A program made the position numbers and the translations under genes. From Flavobacteriales bacterium (GTDB lineage Bacteria > Bacteroidota > Bacteroidia > Flavobacteriales_F > PHOS-HE28), in the NCBI GenBank assembly GCA_023957375.1, contig JAMLHB010000001.1, positions 806,001 through 870,000 on the forward strand: a DNA stretch of 64,000 bases, written 5' to 3'. Shown here one piece after another: positions 43,027-51,901 of the stretch (its first letter is position 1; each line of letters begins with the position of its first letter). A model generated the notes under the pieces. It was not told where the DNA came from, did not search any database, and worked only from the letters and a program-made list of their open reading frames with translations.

Positions 43027-43869
43027 TCAAGCAGGAACATGTTCGCGGTGTTTCACTTCCACGGCATGCAGGTCCAGCAAGGGCTTCAGGAATTCCTCCA
43101 GGTCGTACACGCAAAGCTGGCTGGCGGCATCGCAGAGGGCCTTGGCGGGATCCGGGTGGGTTTCAATGAACACGCCGTCCACGCCTGCGGCCACGCCGGC
43201 ACGGGCGATCGTAGGCAGGAATTCGCGGTTGCCGCCACGCGGGTCCGCGCTGGGGATGCCGTATTTACGGATGCTGTGGGTGATGTCGAACACCACTGGG
43301 TAGCCGGTCTGGCGCAGGTGGTAGAAGGAGCGCGGGTCCACCACCAGGTCGTTGTACCCCAGCACGAAGCCGCGTTCGGTAAGGATGATCTTTTCGTTGC
43401 CGGTGCTTTCGATCTTCTTCACTGGCTTCACCATGTTGTCCGGCGCCAGGAACTGGCCGTGCTTCAGGTTGATCACGGCACCGGTCTTGGCGGCCTCGGT
43501 CACCAAGGTGGTCTGCATGCAGAGGTAGGCCGGGATCTGCAACACGTCGCACACTTCGGCGGCAGCCTTCACCTGCGAGGGATAATGGACATCGGTGAGC
43601 AGGGGGAAGCCGAATTCCTTCTTCACCTTCTCCAGCATCTTCAAGCCTTCATCCAAGCCAGGCCCCATGTAGAACTCCACACTGCTGCGGTTGTCCTTCA
43701 TGAAGCTGCTCTTGTAGATCACCGGCACCTTGGTGCGTTCGCTCACCTCGCGCAGTTTCTCGGCCGTGCGCATCATGATGTGCTCTTCCTCGATCACACA
43801 AGGGCCCGAAATGAGGAAGAGCTGGTCGGCTCCGCAGGAGATGCTGCCGACAGGTACGATCTTGGTCAT
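43027..43869 (-). CDS. kdsA: 3-deoxy-8-phosphooctulonate synthase
   Basis: A 280-residue cytoplasmic aldolase that condenses arabinose 5-phosphate with phosphoenolpyruvate to give Kdo 8-phosphate. Core motifs are LISGPCVIE (19-27), IYKSSFMKDNRSS, the stretch GPGLDEGLKMLEKVKKEFG, LLTDVHYP and FDITHSIR. The Cys in SGPCVIE (C24) is the residue that marks the metal-dependent class, where E. coli has Asn. The ATG at 43869 follows a -7 box by 28 bases, so a transcription unit probably begins here and includes the transaldolase-CBS and KdsC-like genes. Confidence 0.95.
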   Translation of the reverse strand: MTKIVPVGSISCGADQLFLISGPCVIEEEHIMMRTAEKLREVSERTKVPVIYKSSFMKDNRSSVEFYMGPGLDEGLKMLEKVKKEFGFPLLTDVHYPSQVKAAAEVCDVLQIPAYLCMQTTLVTEAAKTGAVINLKHGQFLAPDNMVKPVKKIESTGNEKIILTERGFVLGYNDLVVDPRSFYHLRQTGYPVVFDITHSIRKYGIPSADPRGGNREFLPTIARAGVAAGVDGVFIETHPDPAKALCDAASQLCVYDLEEFLKPLLDLHAVEVKHREHVPA

Positions 43870-43896
43870 GCGTTGCTTGCTTCGGGGATGGGGGTG

Positions 43897-43904
43897 CAAA
43901 TCTA
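43897..43904 (-). promoter_or_regulatory. Bacteroidota-type -7 box (TAGATTTG) for kdsA
   Basis: Minus-strand TAGATTTG overlaps the last codon of the FAH-family gene and lies 28 bases before the kdsA ATG. Confidence 0.5.
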
Positions 43905-44522
43905 CCCTTTCGCCACCGTTGCGCTGAGCATCTTCTTCCCGTTGAGGAAGCCTTCCAGAACATCTCCGGGCGCGATGGGCCCGATACCGGCAGGCGTACC
44001 TGTGAACAGCAGGTCGCCAGGCTCCAGGGTGATGAAGCGTGAAACGTAGGCGATCAGCTCCGCCACCGTGAAGATCATGTGCGCCGTAGTGTCCTTCTGT
44101 ACGGTGTTCCCGTTTTTCTTCAGCTCCAGGCTCAGTGCTTGGAGGTCCGTGGAGGCGGTCATGGGCAGCTCCACCTCACCCAATACGGCGCTTCCGTCCC
44201 AGGCTTTGGCCTTCTCCCACGGAAGGCCTTTCGCCTTCAGCTCGTTTTGCAAGGTGCGGGCGGTGAGGTCCAAACCCACCGTAAACGAGGCCACCAGGCC
44301 CAGTGCCATGTTCACGGGCACGTCCTTGGCATAGCTGTCGATCATCACCACCAGTTCCAGTTCATGCTCGATCTCACCTGCGATATCGGGCAACTTGACC
44401 GGTTGGCCAGGGTATAGGCAGGCAGTGGTGGGCTTCAGGAAAAAGATGGGCTCGGTCGGGGTTTCCGTGCCCAGTTCCTTGGCATGGTCGGTGTAGTTGC
44501 GTCCAATGCAGATCACCTTCAT
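43902..44522 (-). CDS. Fumarylacetoacetate hydrolase family protein
   Basis: A 206-residue single FAH domain. The start IGRNYTDHAKELG and PTEPIFFLKP, the metal site EIEHELELVV (two Glu, with a later Asp in GLDLTARTLQ), KAWDGSAVLG and TPAGIGPI are all present. Such small proteins act on acyl-pyruvates or oxaloacetate. The substrate is not shown here; acylpyruvase or oxaloacetate decarboxylase is most common for this length. It precedes kdsA on the same strand. Confidence 0.9.
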   Translation of the reverse strand: MKVICIGRNYTDHAKELGTETPTEPIFFLKPTTACLYPGQPVKLPDIAGEIEHELELVVMIDSYAKDVPVNMALGLVASFTVGLDLTARTLQNELKAKGLPWEKAKAWDGSAVLGEVELPMTASTDLQALSLELKKNGNTVQKDTTAHMIFTVAELIAYVSRFITLEPGDLLFTGTPAGIGPIAPGDVLEGFLNGKKMLSATVAKG

Positions 44523-44643
44523 GATGCGGCCGGTTTATGGTTTGGTTGAATGACTTGCGGACCTCGTTGGAAATCTTGATGGTGGAACACCTCGCACGGG
44601 GTGCGGGTTCATGCGTTGGGCATCGAACCGGGCAGACCGATGA

Positions 44644-45417
44644 TCAGCCATGGACATCGGCAAGCGCTCGCTTCATGACGGCCAAAGTACTGCCGGGCAA
44701 TTCGGCCTTGGTGAACAGCCATTGGATGTAGCCGGGGTCGCTGCGACCGATCTGCTCCAAGCTCCATCCCCGATACTTGCCGAAAGTGAGGCAAATGCCC
44801 CCGTGGTCATCAAATGCCAATTTGCCAGCGGCATCGGGGCGGCGTTGGCGGTCGCCGCTCATTTCTCCAAGGAAATCCACGGTGCCTTGCAGTTGCTCCG
44901 GATAGCGGTCCAGTTGGCCCAGCAGCACGTCGGCCGTGGCTTCCACATCGGCCAACGCATCATGTGCCCCGGCATGCTCCTTCCCGCAATAGAATTTGAG
45001 CGCCGCGCTGAGGTTTCTGGGTTCCATTTGGTGATAGATGCGTTGCACGTCCACTACGCGCAGCGCCGAGCTGTCCCATTCACAACCTACCCGGAAAAGT
45101 TCTTCGGACAGGAACGGCAGGTCGAAGCGCAGCACGTTGAAACCGCACAAGTCGCTTCCATCCAACTTGGCGATGAGCTCATCGGCAATGTCCCCTAACG
45201 CGGGGGCGTTGGCGACATCCGCGTCGGTGATGCCATGGATAGCGGATGCTTCCGGCGGTATCGGCATTCCGGGGTTCACCAAGGTTTGCCAGCGTTCGCG
45301 GTTGCCGTCGGGCATCATGCGCACCACGGCCACCTGCACGATCCGGTCGTGCCCGATGCGGGTGCCGGTGGTTTCCAGGTCGAATACGGCCAAGGGGCGT
45401 TTCAATTCAAGCTTCAT
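44644..45417 (-). CDS. DEDDh-type 3'-5' exonuclease (DnaQ family)
   Basis: A 257-residue exonuclease. The DEDDh residues are visible in VFDLETTG (first Asp and Glu), LCGFNVLRFDLPFL (second Asp) and HAGAHDALADVEAT (His and last Asp). The last 60 residues carry a short domain with LTFGKYRGWSLEQIG and YIQWLF, found at the end of many Bacteroidota DnaQ-like proteins. It may proofread or trim DNA or RNA. The ATG at 45417 is chosen for the conserved N-terminus. A terminator lies upstream, so it is a separate unit. Confidence 0.88.
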   Translation of the reverse strand: MKLELKRPLAVFDLETTGTRIGHDRIVQVAVVRMMPDGNRERWQTLVNPGMPIPPEASAIHGITDADVANAPALGDIADELIAKLDGSDLCGFNVLRFDLPFLSEELFRVGCEWDSSALRVVDVQRIYHQMEPRNLSAALKFYCGKEHAGAHDALADVEATADVLLGQLDRYPEQLQGTVDFLGEMSGDRQRRPDAAGKLAFDDHGGICLTFGKYRGWSLEQIGRSDPGYIQWLFTKAELPGSTLAVMKRALADVHG

Positions 45418-45434
45418 GGCCGCAAGTTGGGCAC

Positions 45435-45461
45435 GAAAAAGCCCCCGGGGTGCGGGGGCTT
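45435..45461 (-). terminator. Terminator after the OmpA/PD40 gene
   Basis: On the minus strand AGCCCCCGCACCCCGGGGGC is followed by TTTTTC. The stem is a strong GC hairpin 24 bases after the stop of the upstream gene. Confidence 0.8.
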
Positions 45462-45485
45462 CTCCTGATTTCTCAACGATCGTGG

Positions 45486-47777
45486 TCAACGGGCCTTGAG
45501 CTTCACGTACTGGTACTTGCCGTACTTGTCCGTGTTCTTGTAGTCGCCCTTGTACTTGGGCCCTTGCACCAAGTGGTTCACGGATCCCAACAACAGGCCC
45601 TTCGGGTCCTTTCCGGCCGCCTTCACCGCATCGATCAGTTGCTTGCTGGCTTCCTCCATGCGCAAGGTGCTCAACTTGTCGTTCGTGCCATAGGTCTTGG
45701 TGGGCACGTGCGATGCACTGGCTTCGATGGTGATGTCCACCGTGCCCTGCTTGTCAATCAAGGCGATCACCTTGCCGATGAAGTCCTTCCACTGGGCATC
45801 GTTGAGGTCGATCCCTGTTTCGTTGTACCCGTGGTACTTCACGAACTCCGCCGCGTAAGTGGCGTCAGGTGCCACGTGCTTCTCTCCTTCCTGTTTTCTT
45901 ACGGCATCCGTCTTGGGTTCCTTGGTAGGAGCAGGAGCCTTGCCCGGTTCCGCAGGCACCACCGCTACCGGCGGCTCTTCCTTGCCGCCAGGTGGCACCA
46001 CCGCTACCGGAGGCTTCACCTTCGAATCCGGTCCTACCACGGTAACGCCCTCCTTCACGGGCTGGCCCGGTTCCTTGCTTCCAGGAGGCGCGCCTTTGGG
46101 CAGGTTCACCACACCGGCCTCCCCGGCCAACTGGACAGGATTGAGGTAGACTTCCTTGTTGATCTCCTGGTAGGCGCTCTCACACTCCACGAAGATGTCC
46201 TCCGTGTGGATCGTTTTGTCGTTGATCCGGTAGTCGAGGTTGTAGTTCTTGCACGGGGCCAGGATGGCGACATACACCCCATCGCGTTGCCTCGGCTTGT
46301 AGGTCTTCACTTCGCCGGTGGCCTTGTCCGTCACATACAGGATGGCGCTGGGGGGCAACTGCTGCCCCGGTGCCGGCACAATGAATCCTTTTAGAACGGC
46401 CAGGCCTTCGGTCTCCATTTCTGCGGGGAAGTCCACGAAATAGATATCCTTTTCCCCGTATCCGCCCATCTTGTCCGAACTGAAATAGCCCCGCCTTCCG
46501 TCGGCTGTGGAAACAAAGAACACATCGTCATCCACCGTGTTCAGCGGGTAGCCGATGTTCACGGGCGCGCTCCAAGTACCGTCGGCTTGTTGCTCCGTGG
46601 TGAAAATATCGAACCCGCCCATGCTGGTGTGGCCGGTGCTGGCGAAGTACAGCGTTTTGCCGTCCGGGTGGATGAACACGCCGTCCTCCTCGTAGCGGGT
46701 GTTCACGGTGTTGCCCAAGTTTTGGGCCTTGCTCCATTCACCGTTGGGCAGCTTCACCACCCGGTAGATGTCGCGGCCCCCAAGACCTCCCGGTCTGTTG
46801 CTCACGAAGTAGAACGTGTTTCCGTCCGCACTGAGGGCGCCATGGGTTTCCCAGGAGCGTGAATTGATGTCGCCGCCCATTTTCACCGGGTCGCTCCATA
46901 TTTCACCCACCAGCTTGCTTTCATACAGGTTGCCGTCGCCATTGTCGTCCTTGTACAGGATCAGTGTTTGGCCATCCGCCGAGACGTTGACGGTGGCCAA
47001 GTGGCCGAACGGGGGATTGATGTTCAGGGGTTCCGGGGCCTGCCACTTGCCGGTGCGGTCCTTGTAGCTCACATACACGTTCTCGAACGGAAGTCCGGCT
47101 ACCGGGTCGATCACCCCGGCATTGCTGCTGTCGGCCCGTAAACGGCGCGAGGTGAAGAACAGGGCATTGCCGTCCACACTAACCACGGGGCTGAAGTCCG
47201 GAAATTGGCCGTTGACCACATCCCCCACGTTGCTGATGACGTAATCCTTGGGTGCGGCCTTCAGCGTGCGTGCATTGGCGGTCTGCTCCAGCCCGTGCTC
47301 TGCCATGGGCTTGAAGTCACTGCGGTCGCCGGCCTCCGCAATGAATTGCCGGTAGTACACGTCGGCGTTGTCAAAATCGTTGTTCAGGTGGTACGCTTTC
47401 GCCAACCAGTAATCCACTTGGGGCGGTGCGTTGCGCTCCTTGGGGTCAAAGGGATTGTAGCCGGCCGTGTTCAACCCGCCGTAACTCTTTCCCCGCTTTG
47501 CGGAGGCCGTGCGCAAGTACGGGAGCGCCTTGCTCTTTTCATTGTATGACATCATGTATGCCTCCCCCACTTTCCAATTGAGGTTGGCATTCTCGGGGTC
47601 CTTGTCCAGCAGTTCTTTCCAAACCTCCGCTGCTTGGCCAAAGAACTTCTCCTCCATAAGGCGGTTGGCCTCCTCGAAGGTGGCCACTCCTCCGGCGGGA
47701 GGTGCTTGTGCCATCAGGTTATTGCCGGCAAAAGCCAGTTGGAGCACAATAAAGGTGGTGTACAACGGTCTTATCAT
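45486..47777 (-). CDS. OmpA-family protein with TPR and PD40 repeats
   Basis: A 763-residue exported protein. After the signal peptide there are TPR-like helices (about 30-180), then WD40-like PD40 repeats (FPDFSPVVSVDGNALFFTSR, VNVSADGQTLILYKDD, GALSADGNTFYFVSNRPGG, GVFIHPDGKTLYFASTG), a carboxypeptidase-regulatory-like part, a Pro/Lys-rich linker (about 575-645) and an OmpA-like C-terminal domain (VDITIEASASHVPTKTYGTN). The layout is that of T9SS-linked PorE-type envelope proteins, which bind peptidoglycan through the OmpA part. The OmpA part is diverged and its peptidoglycan-binding residues are not certain. Confidence 0.82.
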   Translation of the reverse strand: MIRPLYTTFIVLQLAFAGNNLMAQAPPAGGVATFEEANRLMEEKFFGQAAEVWKELLDKDPENANLNWKVGEAYMMSYNEKSKALPYLRTASAKRGKSYGGLNTAGYNPFDPKERNAPPQVDYWLAKAYHLNNDFDNADVYYRQFIAEAGDRSDFKPMAEHGLEQTANARTLKAAPKDYVISNVGDVVNGQFPDFSPVVSVDGNALFFTSRRLRADSSNAGVIDPVAGLPFENVYVSYKDRTGKWQAPEPLNINPPFGHLATVNVSADGQTLILYKDDNGDGNLYESKLVGEIWSDPVKMGGDINSRSWETHGALSADGNTFYFVSNRPGGLGGRDIYRVVKLPNGEWSKAQNLGNTVNTRYEEDGVFIHPDGKTLYFASTGHTSMGGFDIFTTEQQADGTWSAPVNIGYPLNTVDDDVFFVSTADGRRGYFSSDKMGGYGEKDIYFVDFPAEMETEGLAVLKGFIVPAPGQQLPPSAILYVTDKATGEVKTYKPRQRDGVYVAILAPCKNYNLDYRINDKTIHTEDIFVECESAYQEINKEVYLNPVQLAGEAGVVNLPKGAPPGSKEPGQPVKEGVTVVGPDSKVKPPVAVVPPGGKEEPPVAVVPAEPGKAPAPTKEPKTDAVRKQEGEKHVAPDATYAAEFVKYHGYNETGIDLNDAQWKDFIGKVIALIDKQGTVDITIEASASHVPTKTYGTNDKLSTLRMEEASKQLIDAVKAAGKDPKGLLLGSVNHLVQGPKYKGDYKNTDKYGKYQYVKLKAR

Positions 47778-47858
47778 CGGTGGCTGTGTTCAAGGCCCGG
47801 GACGGGTGCTTGCTATCGGTGGCTAATGTATGTTTTTTCCAACGTGGCGCCGCACGGT

Positions 47859-49178
47859 TCAAATCTCGGTATCGATCGCCCAGTTTTCCAGGATCTCCGC
47901 CACCCGTTTCACGAACCTGCCCCCCAGTGCCCCGTCGACCACGCGATGGTCGTAGCTGTGGCTGAGGAACATCAGGTGCCGGATGGCGATCACATCCCCG
48001 GCGGGGGTCTCCAGTACGGCCGGCTTTTTCCGGATGGCACCAGCGGCCATGATGGCCACTTGGGGCTGGTTGATGATCGGGGTGCCCAACACGTTGCCGA
48101 ACGTGCCCACGTTGGTCAGCGTGTATGTGCCTCCGCTGATCTCGTCCGGGGCCAGCTTGTTCTGCCTGGCACGGCCAGCCAGATCGTTCACCGTTTTGGT
48201 AAGGCCCACTAAGTTCAGGCGGTCCGCATTGCGTACCACGGGAACGATGAGGTTCCCGGATGGAAGCGCCGCCGCCATGCCGATGTTGATGTCTTTCTTC
48301 TTGATGATCTTGTCACCTGCCACCTGGATATTGATCATCGGCATCTCCCGGATGGCCTGGGCCAGTGCCATGATGAAGATGGGCGTGAAGGTGATCTTCT
48401 CCCCTTCCCGCTTTTCGAACGCATCCTTCACCTTGTTGCGCCAGAGGACCAGGTTGGTCACGTCGGCCTCCACGAAGCTGGTCACATGGGGGCTGGTGTG
48501 CTTGCTCATCACCATGTGCTCGGCGATCAGCTTGCGCATCCGGTCCATCTCGATCAGTTCATCGCCGGGAGCAAGCTTGATGTCGGCGGCGGCCTTGGGC
48601 TCCTGTGCCGTGCGGGGGGCGGCCGCAGGTGCTTGCGTTGCGGCAGGCGCACTAACAACGGGACCTGGCGCCTGATCTCGGCGCGGCAAATATTCCAACA
48701 GGTCCTGCTTGGTTACCCGGCCCCCTTGGCCCGTGCCCTCCAAGGCTTCCAGTTCAGCCATGGAAACACCCTCGCTTTCGGCGATGTTCCGCACCAATGG
48801 GCTGTAGAACTTGCCGCTCGGGCCGGTGCGGCCCACCTTGGCGGAAACGTTGGTTGTCGGGGCCGCAACGCCTGCCGTGTGAGCGGGCCGTGCTTGGGCT
48901 GTCGCAGGGGCAGGTGGCGGGGCGGGCACAGTGTCGCCTTCCGACCCGATCAAAGCAATGGCTTGCCCGACCTGGACGACATCGTTCTCGCCCACAAGCC
49001 TTTTCAGCAGGATGCCTTCCTGGGGGGCGGGAACTTCGCTGTCCACCTTGTCCGTGGCGATCTCCACCAGTGGTTCATCAGCCTCCACCCGCTCGCCCTC
49101 TTTTTTCAACCATTTGGTGATCGTGGCCTCCGCCACGCTTTCGCCCATCTTGGGCAACAGGATCTCGATCTGTGACAT
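47859..49178 (-). CDS. 2-oxo acid dehydrogenase E2 (dihydrolipoamide acyltransferase)
   Basis: A 439-residue E2. The lipoyl domain (1-80) has the lipoylated K44 in ATDKVDSEV; an Ala/Pro linker follows; the E3/E1-binding domain is at about 130-170 (SPLVRNIAESEGVSMAELEA); and the catalytic domain ends with SHSYDHRVVDGALGG, giving H411 and D415. It takes the acyl group from E1 and gives it to CoA. Its E1 partner is probably the fused protein at 16350-18371. With only one lipoyl domain, branched-chain or 2-oxoglutarate-type complexes fit as well as pyruvate. Confidence 0.9.
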   Translation of the reverse strand: MSQIEILLPKMGESVAEATITKWLKKEGERVEADEPLVEIATDKVDSEVPAPQEGILLKRLVGENDVVQVGQAIALIGSEGDTVPAPPPAPATAQARPAHTAGVAAPTTNVSAKVGRTGPSGKFYSPLVRNIAESEGVSMAELEALEGTGQGGRVTKQDLLEYLPRRDQAPGPVVSAPAATQAPAAAPRTAQEPKAAADIKLAPGDELIEMDRMRKLIAEHMVMSKHTSPHVTSFVEADVTNLVLWRNKVKDAFEKREGEKITFTPIFIMALAQAIREMPMINIQVAGDKIIKKKDINIGMAAALPSGNLIVPVVRNADRLNLVGLTKTVNDLAGRARQNKLAPDEISGGTYTLTNVGTFGNVLGTPIINQPQVAIMAAGAIRKKPAVLETPAGDVIAIRHLMFLSHSYDHRVVDGALGGRFVKRVAEILENWAIDTEI

Positions 49179-49274
49179 GCGCTTGGCTTGAATAAGGAAG
49201 AGCCACCGGCCGCGAAGTTATCCGCGCCCCGCATATCGGCGGAATTACCAGCTGCTTTTCCGCAGCCCTCCAGC

Positions 49275-51164
49275 CTATGTGCCTAACAGCCGATAGTTGG
49301 TCAGCACCCGCCGAAGGTCCTTGAACATCCGGTAGTCCTTGGCATATTCCAAATTGGCCCTCCGGGTGATCAAGGGAACGTCCGGCAACCCATCCGACAG
49401 GGTGGGCGACAACACGCTTGGCCGCAAGGGGGGCAACCGCCTGTCGTGGACGGAGGTCCCATAACCCACCCAGGTGCTCCGGCCGGTAAGGATGTCCATG
49501 CAATTGCCCAGGAACTTCTGCTTGCGGGGGATCCACCAGATGCCTACCGGCGCCGTGACCAGCAGGGCCACGGCCAACACGATGTCCAGGGCCCTGCGAT
49601 GGCGCCGGGGGGCGGAACTGCTCACCGCATGATCGGGCAGCACCAGGAGGTCATTCACACTTTCGGTGGTGCCCGGGCCAATGATGAACTTGGCCCCTGG
49701 CTGCGCGATCTTGAAGATCACGTTGGCTGTCTTCAGTTCCCCCATCAGGGCGATGACCTGGTCCATGGGCATGTCGCGGGCGGAAAAAACCACTTCGCGC
49801 AGGCGCTCCTCCTTCACTGCCCGTAAAATTTGCTTCCGAAGCTCCCCGGAACCCGTCGTGCGGGGGTCGATCAGCACTTCTTTGTCCAGGCCATAATGGG
49901 TTTGCCAAAGCAGGGCCATGGCGGGCTTGGTTTCATTCGGTGAACCGATCGCCAAGATCCGGGTGCGTTCACGAACGGGTGATGCGCCAATCCTGAAGTT
50001 GAACAACCGCAGAATCGCGCGGACCGCGATCATCAGTGCGGCGGCCGACGCGACCAGTAGAATGGCCTCCATGAACTCGGAATGCAACCATGGGCGGGCA
50101 GCCAGCACCACCAGGGCCAATGCCCCGATGCCCTTGGCCACGTGGGTCCAACGGCCCGGCACATCGTAGTTGCCCGCAACGGCCATTGCCCCGATTCCGA
50201 CCAGTCCAAGCAGGGCATGGTGCCACGGCCCGGTTTCCGGGCCCATGCCGGGGAACAGGGACAAACACAGGTACACGATGGCCAGGTCGAGCAACGGAAG
50301 CAAGGCATGGTGCAAAAAACGCATGCCGATGGCCGCAGCAGCGCTCAGGTAAATGGCCCCGCGGATGATGGCCGAAAAGAGCTGCGGTCCGCGCCGGGTG
50401 AAATGCTTCCGGGCGAAAATGACCATGGCGTTGTAGAACACAAAGACATAGTTGACGCTGCTCTTCTTGGTACTTTCCCCTTTGTAGTGGATGATCCGGG
50501 CCTGCGGAAAGTACCAGTTCTCATAGCCGCCCAGGCGGATCCTGTAGCTCAGGTCGATGTCCTCCCCGTACATGAAGAAGCTCTCGTCCAGCAGGCCCAC
50601 CTCGTCCAGCACCGAACGGCGCAGGAACATGCAGGCACCGGAAAGGATCTCGATGGGCGCCGTTTCGTCCTCCGGCAGGTGGCCCAAGTGGTAGCGGCCA
50701 AAGGACTTGCTGTTGGGGAATAGCCTTGAAAGACCGATGATCTTATAGAATGCCACCGTTGGGGTGGGCAGGCCCCGTTTGCTTTCGGGGAGGAATCTTC
50801 CGGTGCCATCGATCATTTTCACGCCGAGCCCCCCGGCCTTGGGGTTGGCATCCATGAACGCCATCACCTTGTGGAACACGTCCTCGCCCACCACGGTGTC
50901 CGGATTAAGCAGCAGGATGTATTCGCCCCGGCATTGCCGGATGGCCTGATTGTTGGCCCGGCTGAAGCCCATGTTCTGCTGGTTGGCCACCAAATGCACC
51001 CCGGGAAACTCGCGCTGCACCATCTCCACACTGCCGTCCGTGCTTTGGTTGTCCACCACGAACACCTCCCCCTCCATGCCTTTCAGCGCCTCGTACACGG
51101 TGCGCAGACACTGCTCCAAATAGGCCTTCACATTGTAATTGACGATCACTACGCTGAGCTTCAT
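49275..51164 (-). CDS. Family 2 glycosyltransferase fused to membrane and sugar-transferase-like part
   Basis: A 629-residue protein. The first 280 residues form a GT2 domain of the rhamnosyltransferase type: VVIVNYNVKAYLEQCL, VVDNQSTDGS, MGFSRANNQAI, LLLNPDTVV and FFMYGEDIDLSYR. The next 160 are hydrophobic helices. A Rossmann-like part follows (RILAIGSPNETKPA to FKIAQPG, about 435-545), then helices and an end (ARRANLEYAKDYRMFKDLRR-like) that recalls the tail of polyisoprenyl-phosphate sugar transferases, though the usual catalytic core is not seen. It probably builds a surface glycan. The end is called by resemblance only. Confidence 0.75.
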   Translation of the reverse strand: MKLSVVIVNYNVKAYLEQCLRTVYEALKGMEGEVFVVDNQSTDGSVEMVQREFPGVHLVANQQNMGFSRANNQAIRQCRGEYILLLNPDTVVGEDVFHKVMAFMDANPKAGGLGVKMIDGTGRFLPESKRGLPTPTVAFYKIIGLSRLFPNSKSFGRYHLGHLPEDETAPIEILSGACMFLRRSVLDEVGLLDESFFMYGEDIDLSYRIRLGGYENWYFPQARIIHYKGESTKKSSVNYVFVFYNAMVIFARKHFTRRGPQLFSAIIRGAIYLSAAAAIGMRFLHHALLPLLDLAIVYLCLSLFPGMGPETGPWHHALLGLVGIGAMAVAGNYDVPGRWTHVAKGIGALALVVLAARPWLHSEFMEAILLVASAAALMIAVRAILRLFNFRIGASPVRERTRILAIGSPNETKPAMALLWQTHYGLDKEVLIDPRTTGSGELRKQILRAVKEERLREVVFSARDMPMDQVIALMGELKTANVIFKIAQPGAKFIIGPGTTESVNDLLVLPDHAVSSSAPRRHRRALDIVLAVALLVTAPVGIWWIPRKQKFLGNCMDILTGRSTWVGYGTSVHDRRLPPLRPSVLSPTLSDGLPDVPLITRRANLEYAKDYRMFKDLRRVLTNYRLLGT

Positions 51165-51237
51165 GGTCGTGGCCGGGGTTGGCAGGTTCGCATGCTTCCC
51201 CTGCATGCCGGCAATTCGGCACACCGGGCGGGCTGCC

Positions 51238-51855
51238 TCACTGTTTGATGCTTTGTTGGTAAGGCTTCCGGTCGGCAATGCTACGCCCCAGTGTCATTTC
51301 ATCCACTTGGTCCAGGTCGCCGCCAATGCTGATGCCGCGGGCGATCACGCTGACGGCCACTCCCGCCTCGTTCAGTTTACGGTACAGGAAAAAGCTGGTG
51401 GTGTCCCCTTCCAGGGTGGCTCCAAGAGCCAAGATCACCTCCTTGATCCCGCCTTGCGCGATCCGTCGGAACAGTTCCTTGGTGTGCAGGTTGTCGGGCC
51501 CCACACCGTCGATGGGGCTGATCACCCCGCCCAGCACATGGTAGCGCCCCTTGTACTGGTGGGTGTTCTCGATGGCGATGACATCTCGGATGTCCTCCAC
51601 CACGCACACCTGTGATGGTTCGCGGGACGGGTTGGCGCAGATGTCGCACACCGGTCTGTCGCTGATGTTGCAACATTCGCTGCAGTATTGCACCTGTTCG
51701 CGCAGGTTGCGCACAGCCTCGCTGAAGCGCACCACCTCGGGCAGGTCGCGCCGCAGCAGGTCCAAGGCCAGGCGCATGGCGGTTCGCCTGCCGATGCCGG
51801 GCAGGGTGGCCAACTGATCAACGGCTTGTTCCAGGAGCGCGGAGCTGAGCGCCAT
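51238..51855 (-). CDS. recR: Recombination mediator RecR
   Basis: A 205-residue protein that works with RecO to load RecA on gapped DNA. It has the N-terminal helix-hairpin-helix (LATLPGIGRRTAMRLALDLL, about 14-33), the zinc-binding four-Cys motif around YCSECCNISDRPVCDIC (about 55-72), the Toprim domain (VCVVEDIRDVIAIE) and LGGVISPIDGVGPDNL. The ATG at 51855 gives the usual start MALSSALLEQAVDQL. It is 73 bases upstream of the glycosyltransferase gene on the same strand. Confidence 0.95.
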   Translation of the reverse strand: MALSSALLEQAVDQLATLPGIGRRTAMRLALDLLRRDLPEVVRFSEAVRNLREQVQYCSECCNISDRPVCDICANPSREPSQVCVVEDIRDVIAIENTHQYKGRYHVLGGVISPIDGVGPDNLHTKELFRRIAQGGIKEVILALGATLEGDTTSFFLYRKLNEAGVAVSVIARGISIGGDLDQVDEMTLGRSIADRKPYQQSIKQ

Positions 51856-51901
51856 GGCGCAAAGATGCAACCGGATGCCGAGGCGGCCAGGGCGCCGCCG
51901 T

